DNA of 64,000 bases from Mytilus edulis (Eukaryota; Mollusca; Bivalvia; Mytilida; Mytilidae): contig NC_092344.1 in assembly GCF_963676685.1 (NCBI RefSeq), positions 44,972,830 to 45,036,829 on the forward strand, written 5' to 3'. Position numbers and translations under genes: made by a program. The notes below the pieces were generated by a model. That model was not told the DNA's origin and made no database searches. It worked only from the letters and a program-made list of their open reading frames with translations. Below are positions 12,001 to 22,068 of the stretch, in pieces. Position 1 is the stretch's first letter. Every line of letters begins with the position of its first letter.

Positions 12001-13088
12001 ATCATTGGTACAGGCATCCGTCTATGTAGAAGTCAATTGTTAGTCCATACTTGCATGGACTAACACAACATACTTTGTCCATGCATGTATGAGCTAAACT
12101 TACTGTACACAGACATTTGAAACTATTCAATGAATGAAGCAGACTTAGTCCATGCATGTAAATATTGACTTAGGTGAAGTTCGCCCATGCATGCATGGAA
12201 TAAGCTTAGTTCACAAGTTTTTATGTTTACATAATATGAAAACGTTTAGTCATACTATCAAGTGTTTGCAATTTTTTTTCTGAAGGTAAGTTACAATGCA
12301 CAATATGTCTTCAAATTGGTTGAATATGAAAAAATCAACTACAAGATAAAAATGATAGTATCATCAAATTGAAAAATTATTTAACATACATCATGACATT
12401 AAGCGATAAGATAAAAAGCAGGTTTTCTAAACTCGATGTTGATTTCAAGTTTTATTTAATGCCTTGTTTCAAATAGATATTTATTTAAAGCCTTAACATT
12501 TTGATATATACTAGTAGTTTACATTTTATCCATATTCGAATTATAATTATATCACAATTCCCGGGGTTTTTTTGTGCTAAATACCAGCATCTCGGTCTAT
12601 ATCGTCAGGTAAATATGCTACAGTAACTTATAGTTTGTTATGCGAGACGTGCGTTTGTATTTATATGCTTCATCAGGCGAGCTAAATTCAAAATTGATAG
12701 AAGGTAGGAAATTACATTCGGTTGCTGTTTGAAAAAAATATGGGTTTCTTTCTGATTCGTTGCTTTTATTTGTGTTTTTATATTTAATGTTTAATTCAGT
12801 GTTTGCATCAATGCTTTTAGTTGAAACTAAATATTCAATATTCCTATCATTTCTTTTTTAAATTTATCAGGTTGGTTTGTTGGAATGAACATAAAAAGCA
12901 TTGGGCGTGGAATAGTTGTTCGTCCGAATGTAGGAAAACAGATTACTATAAGAAATTATGTGCTTCTTCCGTCTACGTCTGTATCTTCATATCTAACAGA
13001 CTCATGTTGGTACATAAAGAACCCAAAAATCGAATTTCCACCGTTTGAACATTTATTTCAGCAAAAAGATGTTGATACATGGCTATAA
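2394..13088 (+). CDS. ITIH-like gene A (5' part outside window)
   Basis: Inter-alpha-trypsin inhibitor heavy chain-like protein. In vertebrates such proteins are secreted and bind or become linked to hyaluronan; what they do in molluscs is less clear. Exons seen: 2394-3073, 6666-6741, 8247-8447, 10046-10156, 11214-11522, 12871-13088. All have GT/AG borders and matching phases (1, 0, 1, 1, 1, 1), giving 531 codons plus TAA. Domain order is the second half of the vWA domain with the region after it, a serine- and glycine-rich linker, and the ITIH C-terminal domain. Signal peptide, VIT and the DxSxS part of vWA must lie left of base 1. A polyA signal follows at 13103. Intron 1 in the window holds the hammerhead repeat array. 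The paralogue is gene B at 24268. Confidence 0.82.
3074..4343 (+). other. Gene A intron, AT-rich
   Basis: I see no exon and no repeat I recognise between the donor at 3074 and the tandem array. Short open frames here (for example 3891-4073 on the minus strand) have no family resemblance. Confidence 0.5.
4597..4640 (+). ncRNA. Hammerhead ribozyme, unit 1
   Basis: Stem I is GCATCA (4597-4602) with TGGTGC (4635-4640). The core CTGAAGA (4603-4609) fits CUGANGA. Stem II is GACATGTATTGTC (4610-4622), followed by GAAA (4623-4626). Stem III is ATGCGCAT (4626-4633), and cleavage is expected after ATC (4634). Stem III is a self-complementary octamer with no loop, so a single copy folds poorly. Hammerheads of this shape are known to work as dimers, which a tandem array would supply. 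Stem I is open-ended, so this is type I. Confidence 0.82.
4948..4991 (+). ncRNA. Hammerhead ribozyme, unit 2 (G4988A variant)
   Basis: Same layout as unit 1 shifted by 351. The 3' strand of stem I is TGATGC instead of TGGTGC. The change turns a U-G wobble pair into U-A, so stem I becomes fully Watson-Crick: pairing is kept. The same change makes a stop codon in the overlapping 72-codon frame, which argues that the RNA fold, not that peptide, is under constraint. Confidence 0.82.
5299..5342 (+). ncRNA. Hammerhead ribozyme, unit 3
   Basis: Identical in sequence to the unit 1 motif; predicted cleavage after 5336. Confidence 0.8.
5650..5693 (+). ncRNA. Hammerhead ribozyme, unit 4
   Basis: Identical in sequence to the unit 1 motif; predicted cleavage after 5687. 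Confidence 0.8.
6001..6044 (+). ncRNA. Hammerhead ribozyme, unit 5
   Basis: Identical in sequence to the unit 1 motif; predicted cleavage after 6038. Confidence 0.8.
6352..6395 (+). ncRNA. Hammerhead ribozyme, unit 6
   Basis: Identical in sequence to the unit 1 motif; predicted cleavage after 6389. The array stops 27 bp later (6422), inside the unit, so the last copy is incomplete. Confidence 0.8.
6459..6482 (+). repeat. Poly-T tract, 24 bp
   Basis: Uninterrupted T run 37 bp after the end of the hammerhead array. Read on the minus strand it is poly-A. It may be the pyrimidine-rich part of the intron or a leftover of an insertion; the sequence does not decide. Confidence 0.7.
6666..6741 (+). 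CDS. Gene A exon: post-vWA strand
   Basis: Acceptor TTTCAG at 6660-6665, donor GTGAGT at 6742. It encodes YQFVTPFTSMVVTAPQLRQS then RPFRQ. The 'Y-x-F-V-T-P-x-T-S-x-V-V' block is a hallmark of ITIH proteins directly after the vWA region. The gene B counterpart is 34598-34664. Confidence 0.85.
6831..7441. mobile_element. Small inverted-repeat element with 168-bp internal tandem repeats
   Basis: Ends are ATACCCCCGC (about 6832-6841) and its complement GCGGGGGTAT (about 7432-7441). The left part has a run of 'gtccgtc'-like units (6880-6920). The body is a 168-bp tandem repeat: 'gtcag' starts at 6995, 7163 and 7331, nearly three copies. A 154-codon frame (6993-7457) runs through because 168 is divisible by 3; it repeats the same peptide and is not a gene by any family I know. 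Non-autonomous, MITE-like. Confidence 0.6.
7640..7850 (+). repeat. Interspersed repeat
   Basis: Holds 'ggagcacctgagatcaccc', 'agccatggcgttgtcagttt' and 'gactgtccctttggtatc'. Relatives are at 50670-50760 (same strand, first part) and 33725-33860 (other strand, second part), so it is a dispersed family. I cannot name it. Confidence 0.5.
8247..8447 (+). CDS. Gene A exon: Ser/Gly-rich linker
   Basis: Acceptor ATTTAG, donor GTAATT, phase 1 to 1. The peptide starts HANSQGSNSFQLHSGDLSAS, passes a GCGGSC pair of cysteines and runs into about 14 consecutive glycines (codons near 8357-8400), then VGVGDIDVSDGGGG. This low-complexity linker joins the vWA region to the C-terminal domain. Gene B has a quite different, basic linker here (36773-37018). 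Confidence 0.72.
9740..9930 (+). repeat. Penelope-tail repeat fragment
   Basis: Resembles 61220-61380, the region downstream of a Penelope-like reverse transcriptase: 'gtgtctgtcccaagtcaaga', 'cagtagttgctgtttgttat' and 'tttttcgttcatcgtttt'. It interrupts a stretch of intron otherwise shared by genes A (9000-9740, 9935-10045) and B (45400-46030, 47195-47310). Confidence 0.5.
10046..10156 (+). CDS. Gene A exon: start of ITIH C-terminal domain
   Basis: Acceptor GTTACAG, donor GTAAG, 111 bp, phase 1 to 1. It encodes DQRSPNFFLHMKGS, then TVPLCMNLNPRDAGRYQFLY and SPNS. It matches the start of the ITIH C-terminal domain, where vertebrate chains have D-P-H-F followed by an L-C-F-N-I-D-type strand. 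Here D-P-H-F is replaced by S-P-N-F. Confidence 0.75.
11075..11130 (-). repeat. Penelope-tail repeat fragment
   Basis: 'aagaagatgtggtatgattg' followed by 'ccaatgagacgactgtcc'; a short copy of the family described at 800-1060. Confidence 0.55.
11214..11522 (+). CDS. Gene A exon: middle of ITIH C-terminal domain
   Basis: Acceptor TTTCAG, donor GTAAGT, 309 bp. It encodes KPQKSLHVIVAKRMTQKKNR, later FSQYNLTTV and GLQLHLYIKQSN, and ends IVNATGPLR. The 'TGPLR-WFVG' reading across the next junction corresponds to the H-G-L-L-G-Q-F region of vertebrate heavy chains. The matching gene B exon (48776) has lost this 3' end and its donor. Confidence 0.75.
12031..12215. repeat. Short scattered TCCATGCATG motifs
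   Basis: At least four variants of 'tccatgcatg' / 'catgcatgga' occur within 185 bp, some palindromic, in an intron of gene A. No function is suggested by the context. Confidence 0.4.
12325..12378 (+). repeat. 54-bp source of a local duplication
   Basis: This 54-bp segment (tatgaaaaaatc ... gaaaaatt) recurs base for base at 13547-13600, outside the gene A coding region. Confidence 0.8.
12871..13088 (+). CDS. Gene A last exon: end of ITIH C-terminal domain
   Basis: Acceptor TTTATCAG, phase 1. It encodes WFVGMNIKSIGRGIVVRP, then NVGKQITIRNYV, SYLTDSCWYIKNP and FQQKDVDTWL, stop TAA at 13086-13088. The C-W-Y-x-x-N block matches the C-W-F-V-x-N block near the end of vertebrate ITIH chains. I first considered a beta-trefoil growth factor but the whole exon series fits ITIH. 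Confidence 0.75.
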
Positions 13089-13102
13089 TTATACGAGATC
13101 AA

Positions 13103-13108
13103 AATAAA
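13103..13108 (+). promoter_or_regulatory. Polyadenylation signal of gene A
   Basis: AATAAA 15 bp after the stop codon. The same context occurs after the stranded last exon of gene B. Confidence 0.6.
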
Positions 13109-13498
13109 GTGGTTTTTTTTCAAAAGTTAAATAATGATGGTGCTGTTGGTTATTGTATTCTCTTTCAGTCGAGAAGTTGAAGTTTTTAAACATTGTTTAT
13201 TTATATAGCATTTTAAAGGATTTAAATCCTTAATTGAATTAGAGACCGCTCAAGAAACCAGGATGTGAAAACAATGTTCATCACATGAATTAGATGGACT
13301 TCGTACTTTCTAAAATGAATTACTAAATTTGTTCACCAATCAAAGTAATAAATCAGATCTTTAGCATAGAGATCCAATTCCAGTGATTTGCGATACAAAA
13401 ACCTCACACACAAAAGAGTTGCCCATTTGGAAGTGAAATTGCAATAAAATAGCAATTATAAGTGAATTCTCACCTGCATCTATCGATTTCTTTTATGT

Positions 13499-13647
13499 AA
13501 ATTCTTATGTATCATTTTAGGTAATAGTTACACTTAGTTTTAAAAATATGAAAAAATCAACTACAAGATAAAAATGATAGTATCATCAAATTGAAAAATT
13601 CTTATGTATCATTTTAGGTAATAGTTACACTTAGTTTTAAAAAAATA
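13499..13647 (+). repeat. Duplicated segment around a 54-bp copy from 12325
   Basis: About 45 bp ('cttatgtatcattttaggta' ... 'cttagttttaaaaa') appears twice, at 13503-13546 and 13601-13644. The gap between them is filled exactly by the 54-bp copy of 12325-12378. This looks like templated filler at a repaired break, or an assembly artefact. Confidence 0.7.
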
Positions 13648-13649
13648 GT

Positions 13650-14829
13650 GACTTTGGAGAGGTGTTCAGTGTTTTGTAAAATAATGTTTATAAACAACAA
13701 AAATTAACCTTTTAGTTACTCCGATTAAATATTTTCTAACATGTTGTTCTCAGGATGGATGATTGTTTCGTTATGCTAATTACCTGTGGTAGGTTAAGTG
13801 TATTAATACTTCTTGTACAATCTGTCAGTGTTGAACTAAGTGGTTTGAAGTTAATTCGTAATTACTAATGTTTACATTAAAGTCAAAAATAAAACAGAAA
13901 CATTTCTTGGAAAACAAATTAGGAAAAATAGGAGCATACATTAAAGTTAAAGGTCAGATTAATTATAAAAACTATCGTTATAGTTACTACATATACATTG
14001 TTAAGCAAGTTTAAATTTAATCACAATTTTAAAAACGAACCATATCTACAGTATTTGATATGAACTTGTATTATGTTTGAGTTGGTAGTTTGGTATGTTT
14101 TGTTTGTATGTTTGTATGTATGTTAGTATAGTTGATGTGTTTTCTTCGGTTTCAGTTTTGTAACATGTATTTGCTTTCCCTCAATCGTTTTATGACTTTC
14201 GAACAGCGGTATACTACTGTTGCCTTTATTTGTTGGGTTTTAATGTTCCATTTGGTATCAGCAGATTCAAGAATACAAAAATGCACATGATTTAAAACTT
14301 GTATCGCTTTCTATACATTGCAAAACATATTTTAAATCGTTTTCGCATTTGTGGTAAATGTAAAATACGGTCATTTTTAATATATGTCAGTTGAAAAAGG
14401 ATTAGCTTTTAGTAAACAATATGGCCTTAAAAAAACAAAAAAAATGCATGGTAAACAAACTAACTGAACAGGTGCGTCTAACAATAAAGTAGCTTGATTA
14501 TGCCTGTAATACTTCATAGAATAACCATTGATAACTGTCGTAATAAGTTATACCATTGGAATAGTGAAATTATAATACATTTTTTTTTTATTTATGACAC
14601 AATGTAAATACAAAATCAATTAAAAACCAATTCTTCAGAGAACAGTTGAAGGTCTTTCCACCTCGATAATAAGAATGAAATTTAAAAAACGATGTTAGAA
14701 AATGTCACTCCGTGTTGATGTAATGTGGTAAATCAAACTGATATAAAAAATATAAGAATAATAGGTTTATGCAGACGACTTAATTGTTTAATAATGAATC
14801 AGAATTTTTTTTAGCAAAGGTCAAAATCT
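13650..14829. other. Intergenic, few features
   Basis: Between gene A and the relic of a third gene. A fragment near 14195-14260 ('cggtatactactgttgcctt') is the complement of a piece of the repeat at 20725. Otherwise I recognise nothing. Confidence 0.4.
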
Positions 14830-15590
14830 AGAACGTCAAATTGACCTTTGACCTTCTTAGGTCAGTGATCTCAAATCAAAAGACCCAAGGTCAATCACTT
14901 GTATGGTTGTGGAGAAATACTGATTTCAAATACATAAGGAGAGAAAACTCCTAAAAGGGTTAACCAAAAACACTTTGACTGAAATAGGTTGAAGTTGCGC
15001 CTTATTGTAAACAGAAATTTGGCAAACACATCATATCATTAACTGTAACAGTTTCTTTTGAATAACGATTACAAGCAAAATTCAAGGTCATAGGTCAGTG
15101 AACTCAAATCGGAAGACCTGAGGTCAATCACTTGTATGGTTGTAGAGAAATACTGATTTCAAATACATAAGGGGAGAAAACTCCTATAAGTGTTAACCAA
15201 AACACTTCGACTGAAAAAGGTTGAAGTTGCGCCTTATTGTAAACAGTAATTTGGCAAACACATCATATCATTAACTGTAACAGTTTCTTTTGAATAACGA
15301 TAACAAGCCAAATTCAAAATTTATAACATGACCTTGACCTTCGACCTTGACCTCAATTTCAAGGTCATAGGTCAGTGAACTCAAATCGGAAGGCCCGAGG
15401 TCAATCACTTGTATGGTTGTGGAGAAATACTGATTTCAAATACAAAAGGGGAGAAAACTCCTATAAGGGTTAACCAAAACTGTTCGACTTAAATAGGTTG
15501 AAGTTGCGCCTTTTTGTAAACAGTTATTTGGCAAACACATCATATCATTTACTGTCACAGTTTCTTTCGAATAACGATAAACCCCCATTA
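14830..15590. repeat. Tandem repeat, about 233-277 bp, 2.9 copies
   Basis: 'gtatggttgt' recurs at 14901, 15134 and 15411, each followed by 'agaaatactgatttcaaata' and 'gttgaagttgcgcc'. Copies differ by a run of 'gaccttgacctt'-like short repeats of about 44 bp. Small frames across it (for example 15545-15919 minus) are by-products. Confidence 0.7.
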
Positions 15591-15594
15591 CTGT

Positions 15595-16464
15595 ACAACA
15601 GCATTGGCCAAAAGTCCATTCGAATATGTTGTAAGACAAAAAAGCATCTCAGACGGCAGAAGAAAAAAAAAATGATATCAGAAGAAAAACAAAAGGGTTT
15701 TCCACGAAAAGTGGAAAGACCTAATAAAATAAGGGATGCGTAAAACGATACCAGAAAGACAACCATAACCTTGAACAAGATGCCGCCACATATAATAATG
15801 TACACAAGTAAATGTAAAACATGGTGTAAGGTATAAAATAATGGAGAACGAACATTTTTTTTTACAAAATAAATAATTTTGTTGTTAATAGTATGACAGA
15901 AGTAAAAATTTATAGTCACTTATCAAAGCTGGTATATATTGAAAATAAAAAGACGAGATATAGCACTAAATAAGTTAACATTAAATAACAAAAAGCATTA
16001 CAAATTGTATCAACAGGACAAACTAAAACGAAAGTACTATTTGAGAGTACTTGCAGTAATTGGAAGCTAGTTTTAAGCCAAAACTATTAAAAGTACAAAA
16101 AATCATGCATCAGAGACTAAAATCAACAAAAACACATTCCAGGGATCTATTATTTTAACGTCATGGACTGTCAAAGAATATATGACTTGCGCAATGCCAA
16201 AAATAAAGTTATTGACAAGCAGTAGAATGGTGAAGAGTTAACCTCTATATAGAAAATAAACGTGGATGTACTGTGTATGTATAAATCCCGTTTGAAAATA
16301 ATACAAATTAAGTTATGTTCTAATTTGCTGATGACAATATCGACATTTTCTCAATTGTTAATTATATTGAAAGATTTAATTACAACATTGGCAAGATAAC
16401 CTTTACTAATAAGTTTGTTAAAAGGTTCGATGAGTTTTCATGGATCACATAGTGATTTCTACAA
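15595..16464. other. Intergenic, nothing recognised
   Basis: AT-rich, no coding signal or repeat that I can name. Confidence 0.35.
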
Positions 16465-16810
16465 ATAGATATAGGAAGATGTGGTGGGAGTGCCAATGAG
16501 ACAACTCTCCATCCAAATAACAATTTATAAAAGTAAACTATTATAGGTCAATGTACGGACTACAACAAGGAGCCTTGGCTCACACCGAACAACAAGCTAT
16601 AAAGGGCCCCAAAATTACTAGTGTAAAACCATATAAACGGGAAAACCAACAGTCTAATATATATACAACACGAGAAACAAGAAACACGTATAAATTACAT
16701 AAACAAACGACAACTACTGTACTTTAGATTCCTGACTTAGGACAGGTGCAAACATTAGCAGCGGGATTAAACGTTTTGATGATACCAAACCTTCTCCCTT
16801 TTTCTGAAAC
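16465..16810 (-). repeat. Penelope-tail repeat, longer copy
   Basis: 'aggaagatgtggtgggagtg', 'gagacaactctccatccaaa', 'gagccttggctcacaccg' and 'cctgacttaggacaggtgca' occur in the same order as in the copies at 800 and 62560. The minus-strand orientation puts the shared 3' end at 16465. Confidence 0.6.
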
Positions 16811-17246
16811 AATAGCATAACATCACAACATAGAATATCAATAAAAGACGTAAATTAACACACTATGAACGAATGAATTTGATCTGCGATACCTGAATGC
16901 AAATGCATAATAATAAAATATATGGGACGATCATTCAAGGTCAAAAAGCAAACAATCAAGTAAATGTTTACTTATGTTAAATTAGATGAATATGTCTAAA
17001 AGGAGGTAGAGGAAACTGTTTCTGTTGTTTCTTCAATCTATCGTTCTTTAGGATATATTCATGAAAACCAATCCAATATTGAAAGTCAGAAGAGGTCGAT
17101 ACGGGTAAGGGCATTGTTCTTTCCCATAGGTTTGCCGACAAATTGCTGAAAAAGCCTACTTCCAAATTCAATCAATATTTTGACACGAAGAAATTCCAGT
17201 ATGTTTATCACTTGTTATTCTGGTTAGAATATTTTATATAAAAAAG

Positions 17247-17330
17247 AAGATGTGGTATGGTTGCAAATGAAACAACTCTCCACAAGAGACCAAAATTACA
17301 CAGAAATTAACAACTATAGGTCACCGTAGT
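17247..17330 (-). repeat. Penelope-tail repeat, short copy
   Basis: 'gaagatgtggtatggttgca' then 'acaactctccacaagagacc'; same family, truncated after about 80 bp. Confidence 0.55.
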
Positions 17331-18232
17331 TTACCTTTTTGTTCACTAATAACAAAATATGTCGTATGGTATCCAAAAGCGATTAATTGAAAGCGTGTGC
17401 TACCATATTTATATTGAAAATTATTATGGAATATTTCTTTGATGACGATTTTACAATTTCACACTTTGAGAATTATGTTATACATAGTTGCAAAATCAAA
17501 AGTTTGCTCAGAGCTATTTCAGAGACAGATCTAAATTTATAATTATCCGGAATTTCTTAAGAGATTGTTTCAGAATTCACATATGGTTTATAACACTATG
17601 CACTAGTACTTCTCAAGACCCTCTTTCACAGAATGTTTGTCAATTCCTTTGTAGAATACGCAGATGAGTCGGCAATATACCGTTGTTTGTGAAGCTTAGG
17701 TAACCATTAAACAAGGAAAGTCCTCATATTTGCTGTTCAATGCTATGGTCATTGAAGAAATGAAGCATTTATGATTGGTCAAAATCTAATCCATGAAAGG
17801 AATATGTTTTTGTATCTGAGATTACATTAGAACTCATTTATTCCAAATTCGTTTACCAGACACTCGTAGTAGTACGATATGCATACAAAGACAATATAAT
17901 ACGAAAACTTATCCGCCGGAACAACAACATATGTATTGTGAAGAGATGAGAGATTTCACAGATTCTTTGTCATATAGTGTAACACTACTTAATGATGCTA
18001 TAAATCATCTACTTTCATTACACAATGATAGATCAATGTTATGTTTTCAACGATACAAGTAATTAGGTGGATTTTAGTTTTACAAATTATGATAATCAGA
18101 TGTATGAAATCCGGGAACTTTGTTTTTACCAACCTTTCAGATTTTGTTAACAAATTGTTGTTATAAAAGAATAATCACGCTAAACAAACAAAAAAATATT
18201 TGAATAAGTTGATAATGCACAGAAATGTCAAC

Positions 18233-20435
18233 ATGTTTATTACAAAAGTTTCAAAAGTATATCTTAAACTTATTGTCTGCTGTTAATGCAAGTTGAGGAA
18301 CAGGTATGTTTTTTTCTACTATCTTATAACATTCTACAAAACCACATATTTTCTTTTTGTATCCTGTATTCACCTTTTTCTACAAATGTAAATAAAACCT
18401 TTTCTCATTAGATAAATATAAAACACATGCCTATTTAAAGTTCAACTCTCTACCTTCTCAAAAAAAGCAAAAGAATGATGTGTATTTCATAACTTAATAT
18501 TATAACAAATACCATGTTAAATGGAAAATTAGGAAAATTACTTTTCGATTAAGGATTACAAAAGCTATATCGTACCTTTAAAATCGAAATCATAAAGGAT
18601 CACCGTAATTACTGAGGTGGCAGGTACCAGTTCTTAGCCTCTGTGCCATTGTCCCACGCAGAAAATTAGTATTAAAAAAACTTTGGCTATCTTTGTCACT
18701 TCACTGGGCAGTGATAAATAAAAAGATTTAAAATTCTAAGTTTGCATTACAAAATGATACCTTTCCTTTTACATTGATATGCAACTTTATTGGTTTTATC
18801 CTTGTTTGACATGAAAAATCTAGGGTCCCATATACAAACTGTTTGAAGACTAGCTATACATTGTTATCATGTTTTCCATTGGTCAAAACAGGTGGTTATT
18901 TAAGGACACTGCAAAGTGGCAAATGTTGATGGTAAAGATAGGTTTAGCTATTGTTTATTCGAGTTGCAAGTGATTAAGTTAGATTATTTTGAATGATTTT
19001 CTTGTCAGTAATTAGCAGGTTTGATGCAATGAGGTCTGGAATAAGGTGCAAAATTAAAAAAAATTACGTGATTTTGTCCGTTAACTGGAAAAAGCAGGTA
19101 ATGCGGGATAAAGAAACCATATAAAACAAATTGATCAGAAGTACTTCACTATCAATTTTAATCAATTCTTAACACCAAAAAATTATCAAGGCATGTTTAA
19201 ATCTACACTTGCACGTGAATTAGTGAAAAAAAAAGGTTTCTGCCGACGGAATCCGTCATTCGTTTATTGCCAAATAAGACATACGCACGGTTCTTCTTAA
19301 CGAGTTCACTTTTCTACTAATGATTAAATTTTTAAAAGCTCAGGTCAATTCCGAAACAAAGAAAAAACGTTTTCATTAATTTAGATGATTCGTATTTATG
19401 TATATATTTAATGTATGATGTAATTAATTAGCAAACAGAAAAAAAATCTATGTTTAATACAACATGTTTGTAGAGGAACAAGGTAAATATTCCACCTTTA
19501 GACGAATAGATTAATTATCATTATAAACAAATGAAAAAAAACCTCAAACTTTTGACCTGATAATCTTCATGTTGTAAAATTTTATAACATTCTGAAGCGT
19601 ACAAAAAGTCTTAAAATGTCTGATGTTAAAGTTGACACCGTAATATGCAATTTATTTATCTACATATTATATGTGTCATCTAATTACCACCTCATCTATA
19701 AAATAGTATTTGCACTAGCCTCAATGAAATAATTCATTTGTATATTTTGTAAAAACTTTATGTTTTTCTAACGATACCTTTAGACTGTTTCCATATTGAC
19801 TTCTGCGTGTTACATGTCTACCTACATATTCTTTGAAACCACAGATACACATCTGTTTTGTTATCCATAAAGACAAAATGATGAGGTATGAATTCAGCTT
19901 AATAAAATAAAATCCGATGATTCATGGGTTCATGGGTTAAGAAAGTCATCGTACATGTTTTAAAACGAAAAATAAATACTTAGAAAGAAAACATAATATT
20001 TGAAATGAATAAGTAAAATAACAAAAACAAACGAACTCCGAGGAAAATTCATAACGGAAATTTAGAGAAGAAATCACGAATAGGAAAATGAAATAATTAA
20101 TGACGAAGTAACACAATTTAAAACACGGCCCATTTTTGGTTAATTTAACGTTCGTTCTGATAAAACTTTTTTGTGATGTAACAAAGAACCTAACTGTTGT
20201 TTTAGCTGTCAGTATTCTATGCCGCAGTCAAGTGCTTATCAAAGACTAACAAGTTCATGTTTCATTTTTACAGACCTTAAACCAGACATAAAGTCGAAAC
20301 ACTTTTCATTAGATATCTACTCAGCTTTGCTACAACAGAAGTTGGGACTACAATTCTGAACGTAAATAAAGAAGCATCAGAAATAATGTTTGATATGACC
20401 CTATCATATTCAGCTTTTATGACAGGCTTTACAAT
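18233..20435 (+). pseudogene. Relic of a third ITIH gene (exons 1 and 2)
   Basis: Two dead exons lie between genes A and B. The first, 18233-18303, aligns with gene B exon 1 including upstream sequence ('gataatgca..gaaat') and the donor GT, and starts MFITKVSKVYLK, but has TAA at 18284-18286 and is 13 bp shorter. The second, 20274-20435, aligns with gene B exon 2 over its whole length with splice borders, including QEASEIMFDMT-type codons and the ACAAT-GTAAG donor. It has two 1-bp deletions, near its start and in the codons for F-R-F, so its frame is broken. No exon 3 or later copy is seen before gene B. A partial duplication or a decayed full gene are both possible. Confidence 0.78.
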
Positions 20436-20504
20436 GTAAGACCATATTGCTTTACTTTCACCGATAGTTGTCGATAGGGTCGTTATTGAGAATGAATTAT
20501 CGGA

Positions 20505-20605
20505 AAAGAGTAGTTATCAAAGGTACCAGGATTATAAGTTTTGAAGTACTGACTACTGAGCTGATGATACCCTCGGGACCAGCAGAGGTATCGACCCAGT
20601 GATGT
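20505..20605 (-). repeat. Fragment of the hammerhead repeat family
   Basis: Read on the minus strand it has 'cactgggtcgatacctctgc', 'ggtcccgagggtatca' and further on 'cctggtacctttgataacta', as in the units at 4344 and 25487. The hammerhead itself is missing. Confidence 0.6.
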
Positions 20606-20724
20606 ATATATAAAAAACACGTTTAATACATTTTATTATCATATACTTAGACTAAATAACATATGAGTTTTACTGTATGATAATAGCATTAAATTAACGT
20701 AAATTACAGATTTTTCAAATTGGT

Positions 20725-21345
20725 GCTAATTAAAGGCAACAGTAGTATACCGCTGTTCAAACTCATAAATCCATGGACAAATAGATAGACAAGTACCGTG
20801 ACACGTCTTATCGCAATGTCAATTTACACTCAAAAATAAGAGAAAACAAACGACGAAACGTTAAATTGTAACACACACAGAAACGAACTATAATATAACA
20901 ATGGCCATATTCCTGACTTGGTACAGGACATTTTTAAAGGAAAAAATGGTGGGTCGAACCTGGTTTTGTGGCATGCCAAACCTCCCCTTTTATAGCCATG
21001 TGAAATGTAACATTAAAATGACAACTCAACACCACAGGACTACAATATAAATAAATTGGAGAACACAATTGACAAAGAAACACACGAACAACAGCCAACA
21101 AGAGGCAACAAGTTCAAAATTTTAATACGCCAGAAGTGCATTTTGTCCACACAAGATCTAATAGTGACGCCTAGATACAAAAGTTTGAAAGTCGAAACAA
21201 GCACGAAGTCGAACAGCACCGAGGACCAAAAGATAAAAAAGGTTGTGCCAAAAACGGCCAGGGTTTTCTGTTAGTTACCAGAGCATCCCTATTATTAATA
21301 ATTTATACTTTTGTAAACAGTAAATTTATAAAATTACTATACAAA
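20725..21345. repeat. Interspersed repeat of unknown class
   Basis: Begins 'aaaggcaacagtagtatacc', continues 'gacaagtaccgtgacacgtc' and 'attcctgacttggtacagga'. It contains a 72-codon frame (21056-21274) with no family resemblance. A reverse piece lies at 14195. Probably a non-autonomous or truncated retroelement, but I cannot place it. Confidence 0.45.
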
Positions 21346-21973
21346 AGATTTACAGAATGAAACTGAAGTATTAACTAATTACAGGAAACAACTGAAATAC
21401 ATTACATAACCAGACATTTGCAACTGATATGAAAAGTTTATCACATTCTTCGATTGTTATCACATGCCTTTCCGTAACGTTATCGCATGGCATTCCGGTG
21501 ATACTCGGCAAATTCCGGAAAATACACCTCAATGCTACGTTTTCAGTGAAAAACATTAATTTTCAAAGTAGTGTACAAAACAATTATTTGGATACTGTAA
21601 AGTATATTGGGAAAAATAATGAAAAAACAAAAGCAAATAAAAAAACCAAACAAATTATTAAATAAATTCATTTTTTAAAAGTTTCAAACATAATTGAGAA
21701 AGTTACTTTAAAAAAGTTGACTTCTCCAAACAGTGTTCATTATGTATATTGTCAAACTATTTGTTGGTCGATTCGTCCATATTTAAATATTTTTCTTCTG
21801 TGCCGAGGCATATGATAGAAAGATTTCATATCGAATGAACTAAATTTGGGGTCCGATGTCCGTGAACTTTTCACTCTTAAAACTTCTATTTTGGAACAAC
21901 GTTAAAGGATCAAAATATTAATCTGTTATTTTTCTCCATTGTTGAAGCATATGATAAAAAGATCATAACATGT

Positions 21974-22068
21974 AATTTTTCATATCGCATGTATTACCAG
22001 CCCTCGAGCCATGCGGCTCTTAGGCTGATATTGAACCTAGGGCTGATAATACATGTGATATGAAAAAT
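21974..22068. repeat. Hairpin (inverted repeat)
   Basis: Arms: 'tttttcatatcgcatgtatt' then 'accagccct' on the left, and 'agggctgataatacatgtga' then 'tatgaaaaa' on the right. One of four unrelated hairpins of about 95-150 bp in the window. Confidence 0.65.

Noticed and set aside
12871-13088. Exon encoding WFVGMNIKSIGRGIVV read as an FGF/IL-1-like beta-trefoil protein
   Set aside because: The upstream exons (vWA, post-vWA block, SPNFF..LCMNL) and the C-W-Y-x-x-N block fit the C-terminal domain of ITIH in order and phase. The growth-factor likeness is limited to a few residues.
15545-15919. 124-codon minus-strand frame
   Set aside because: It spans the edge of a tandem repeat, has a low-complexity F/V/I-rich composition and no family likeness.
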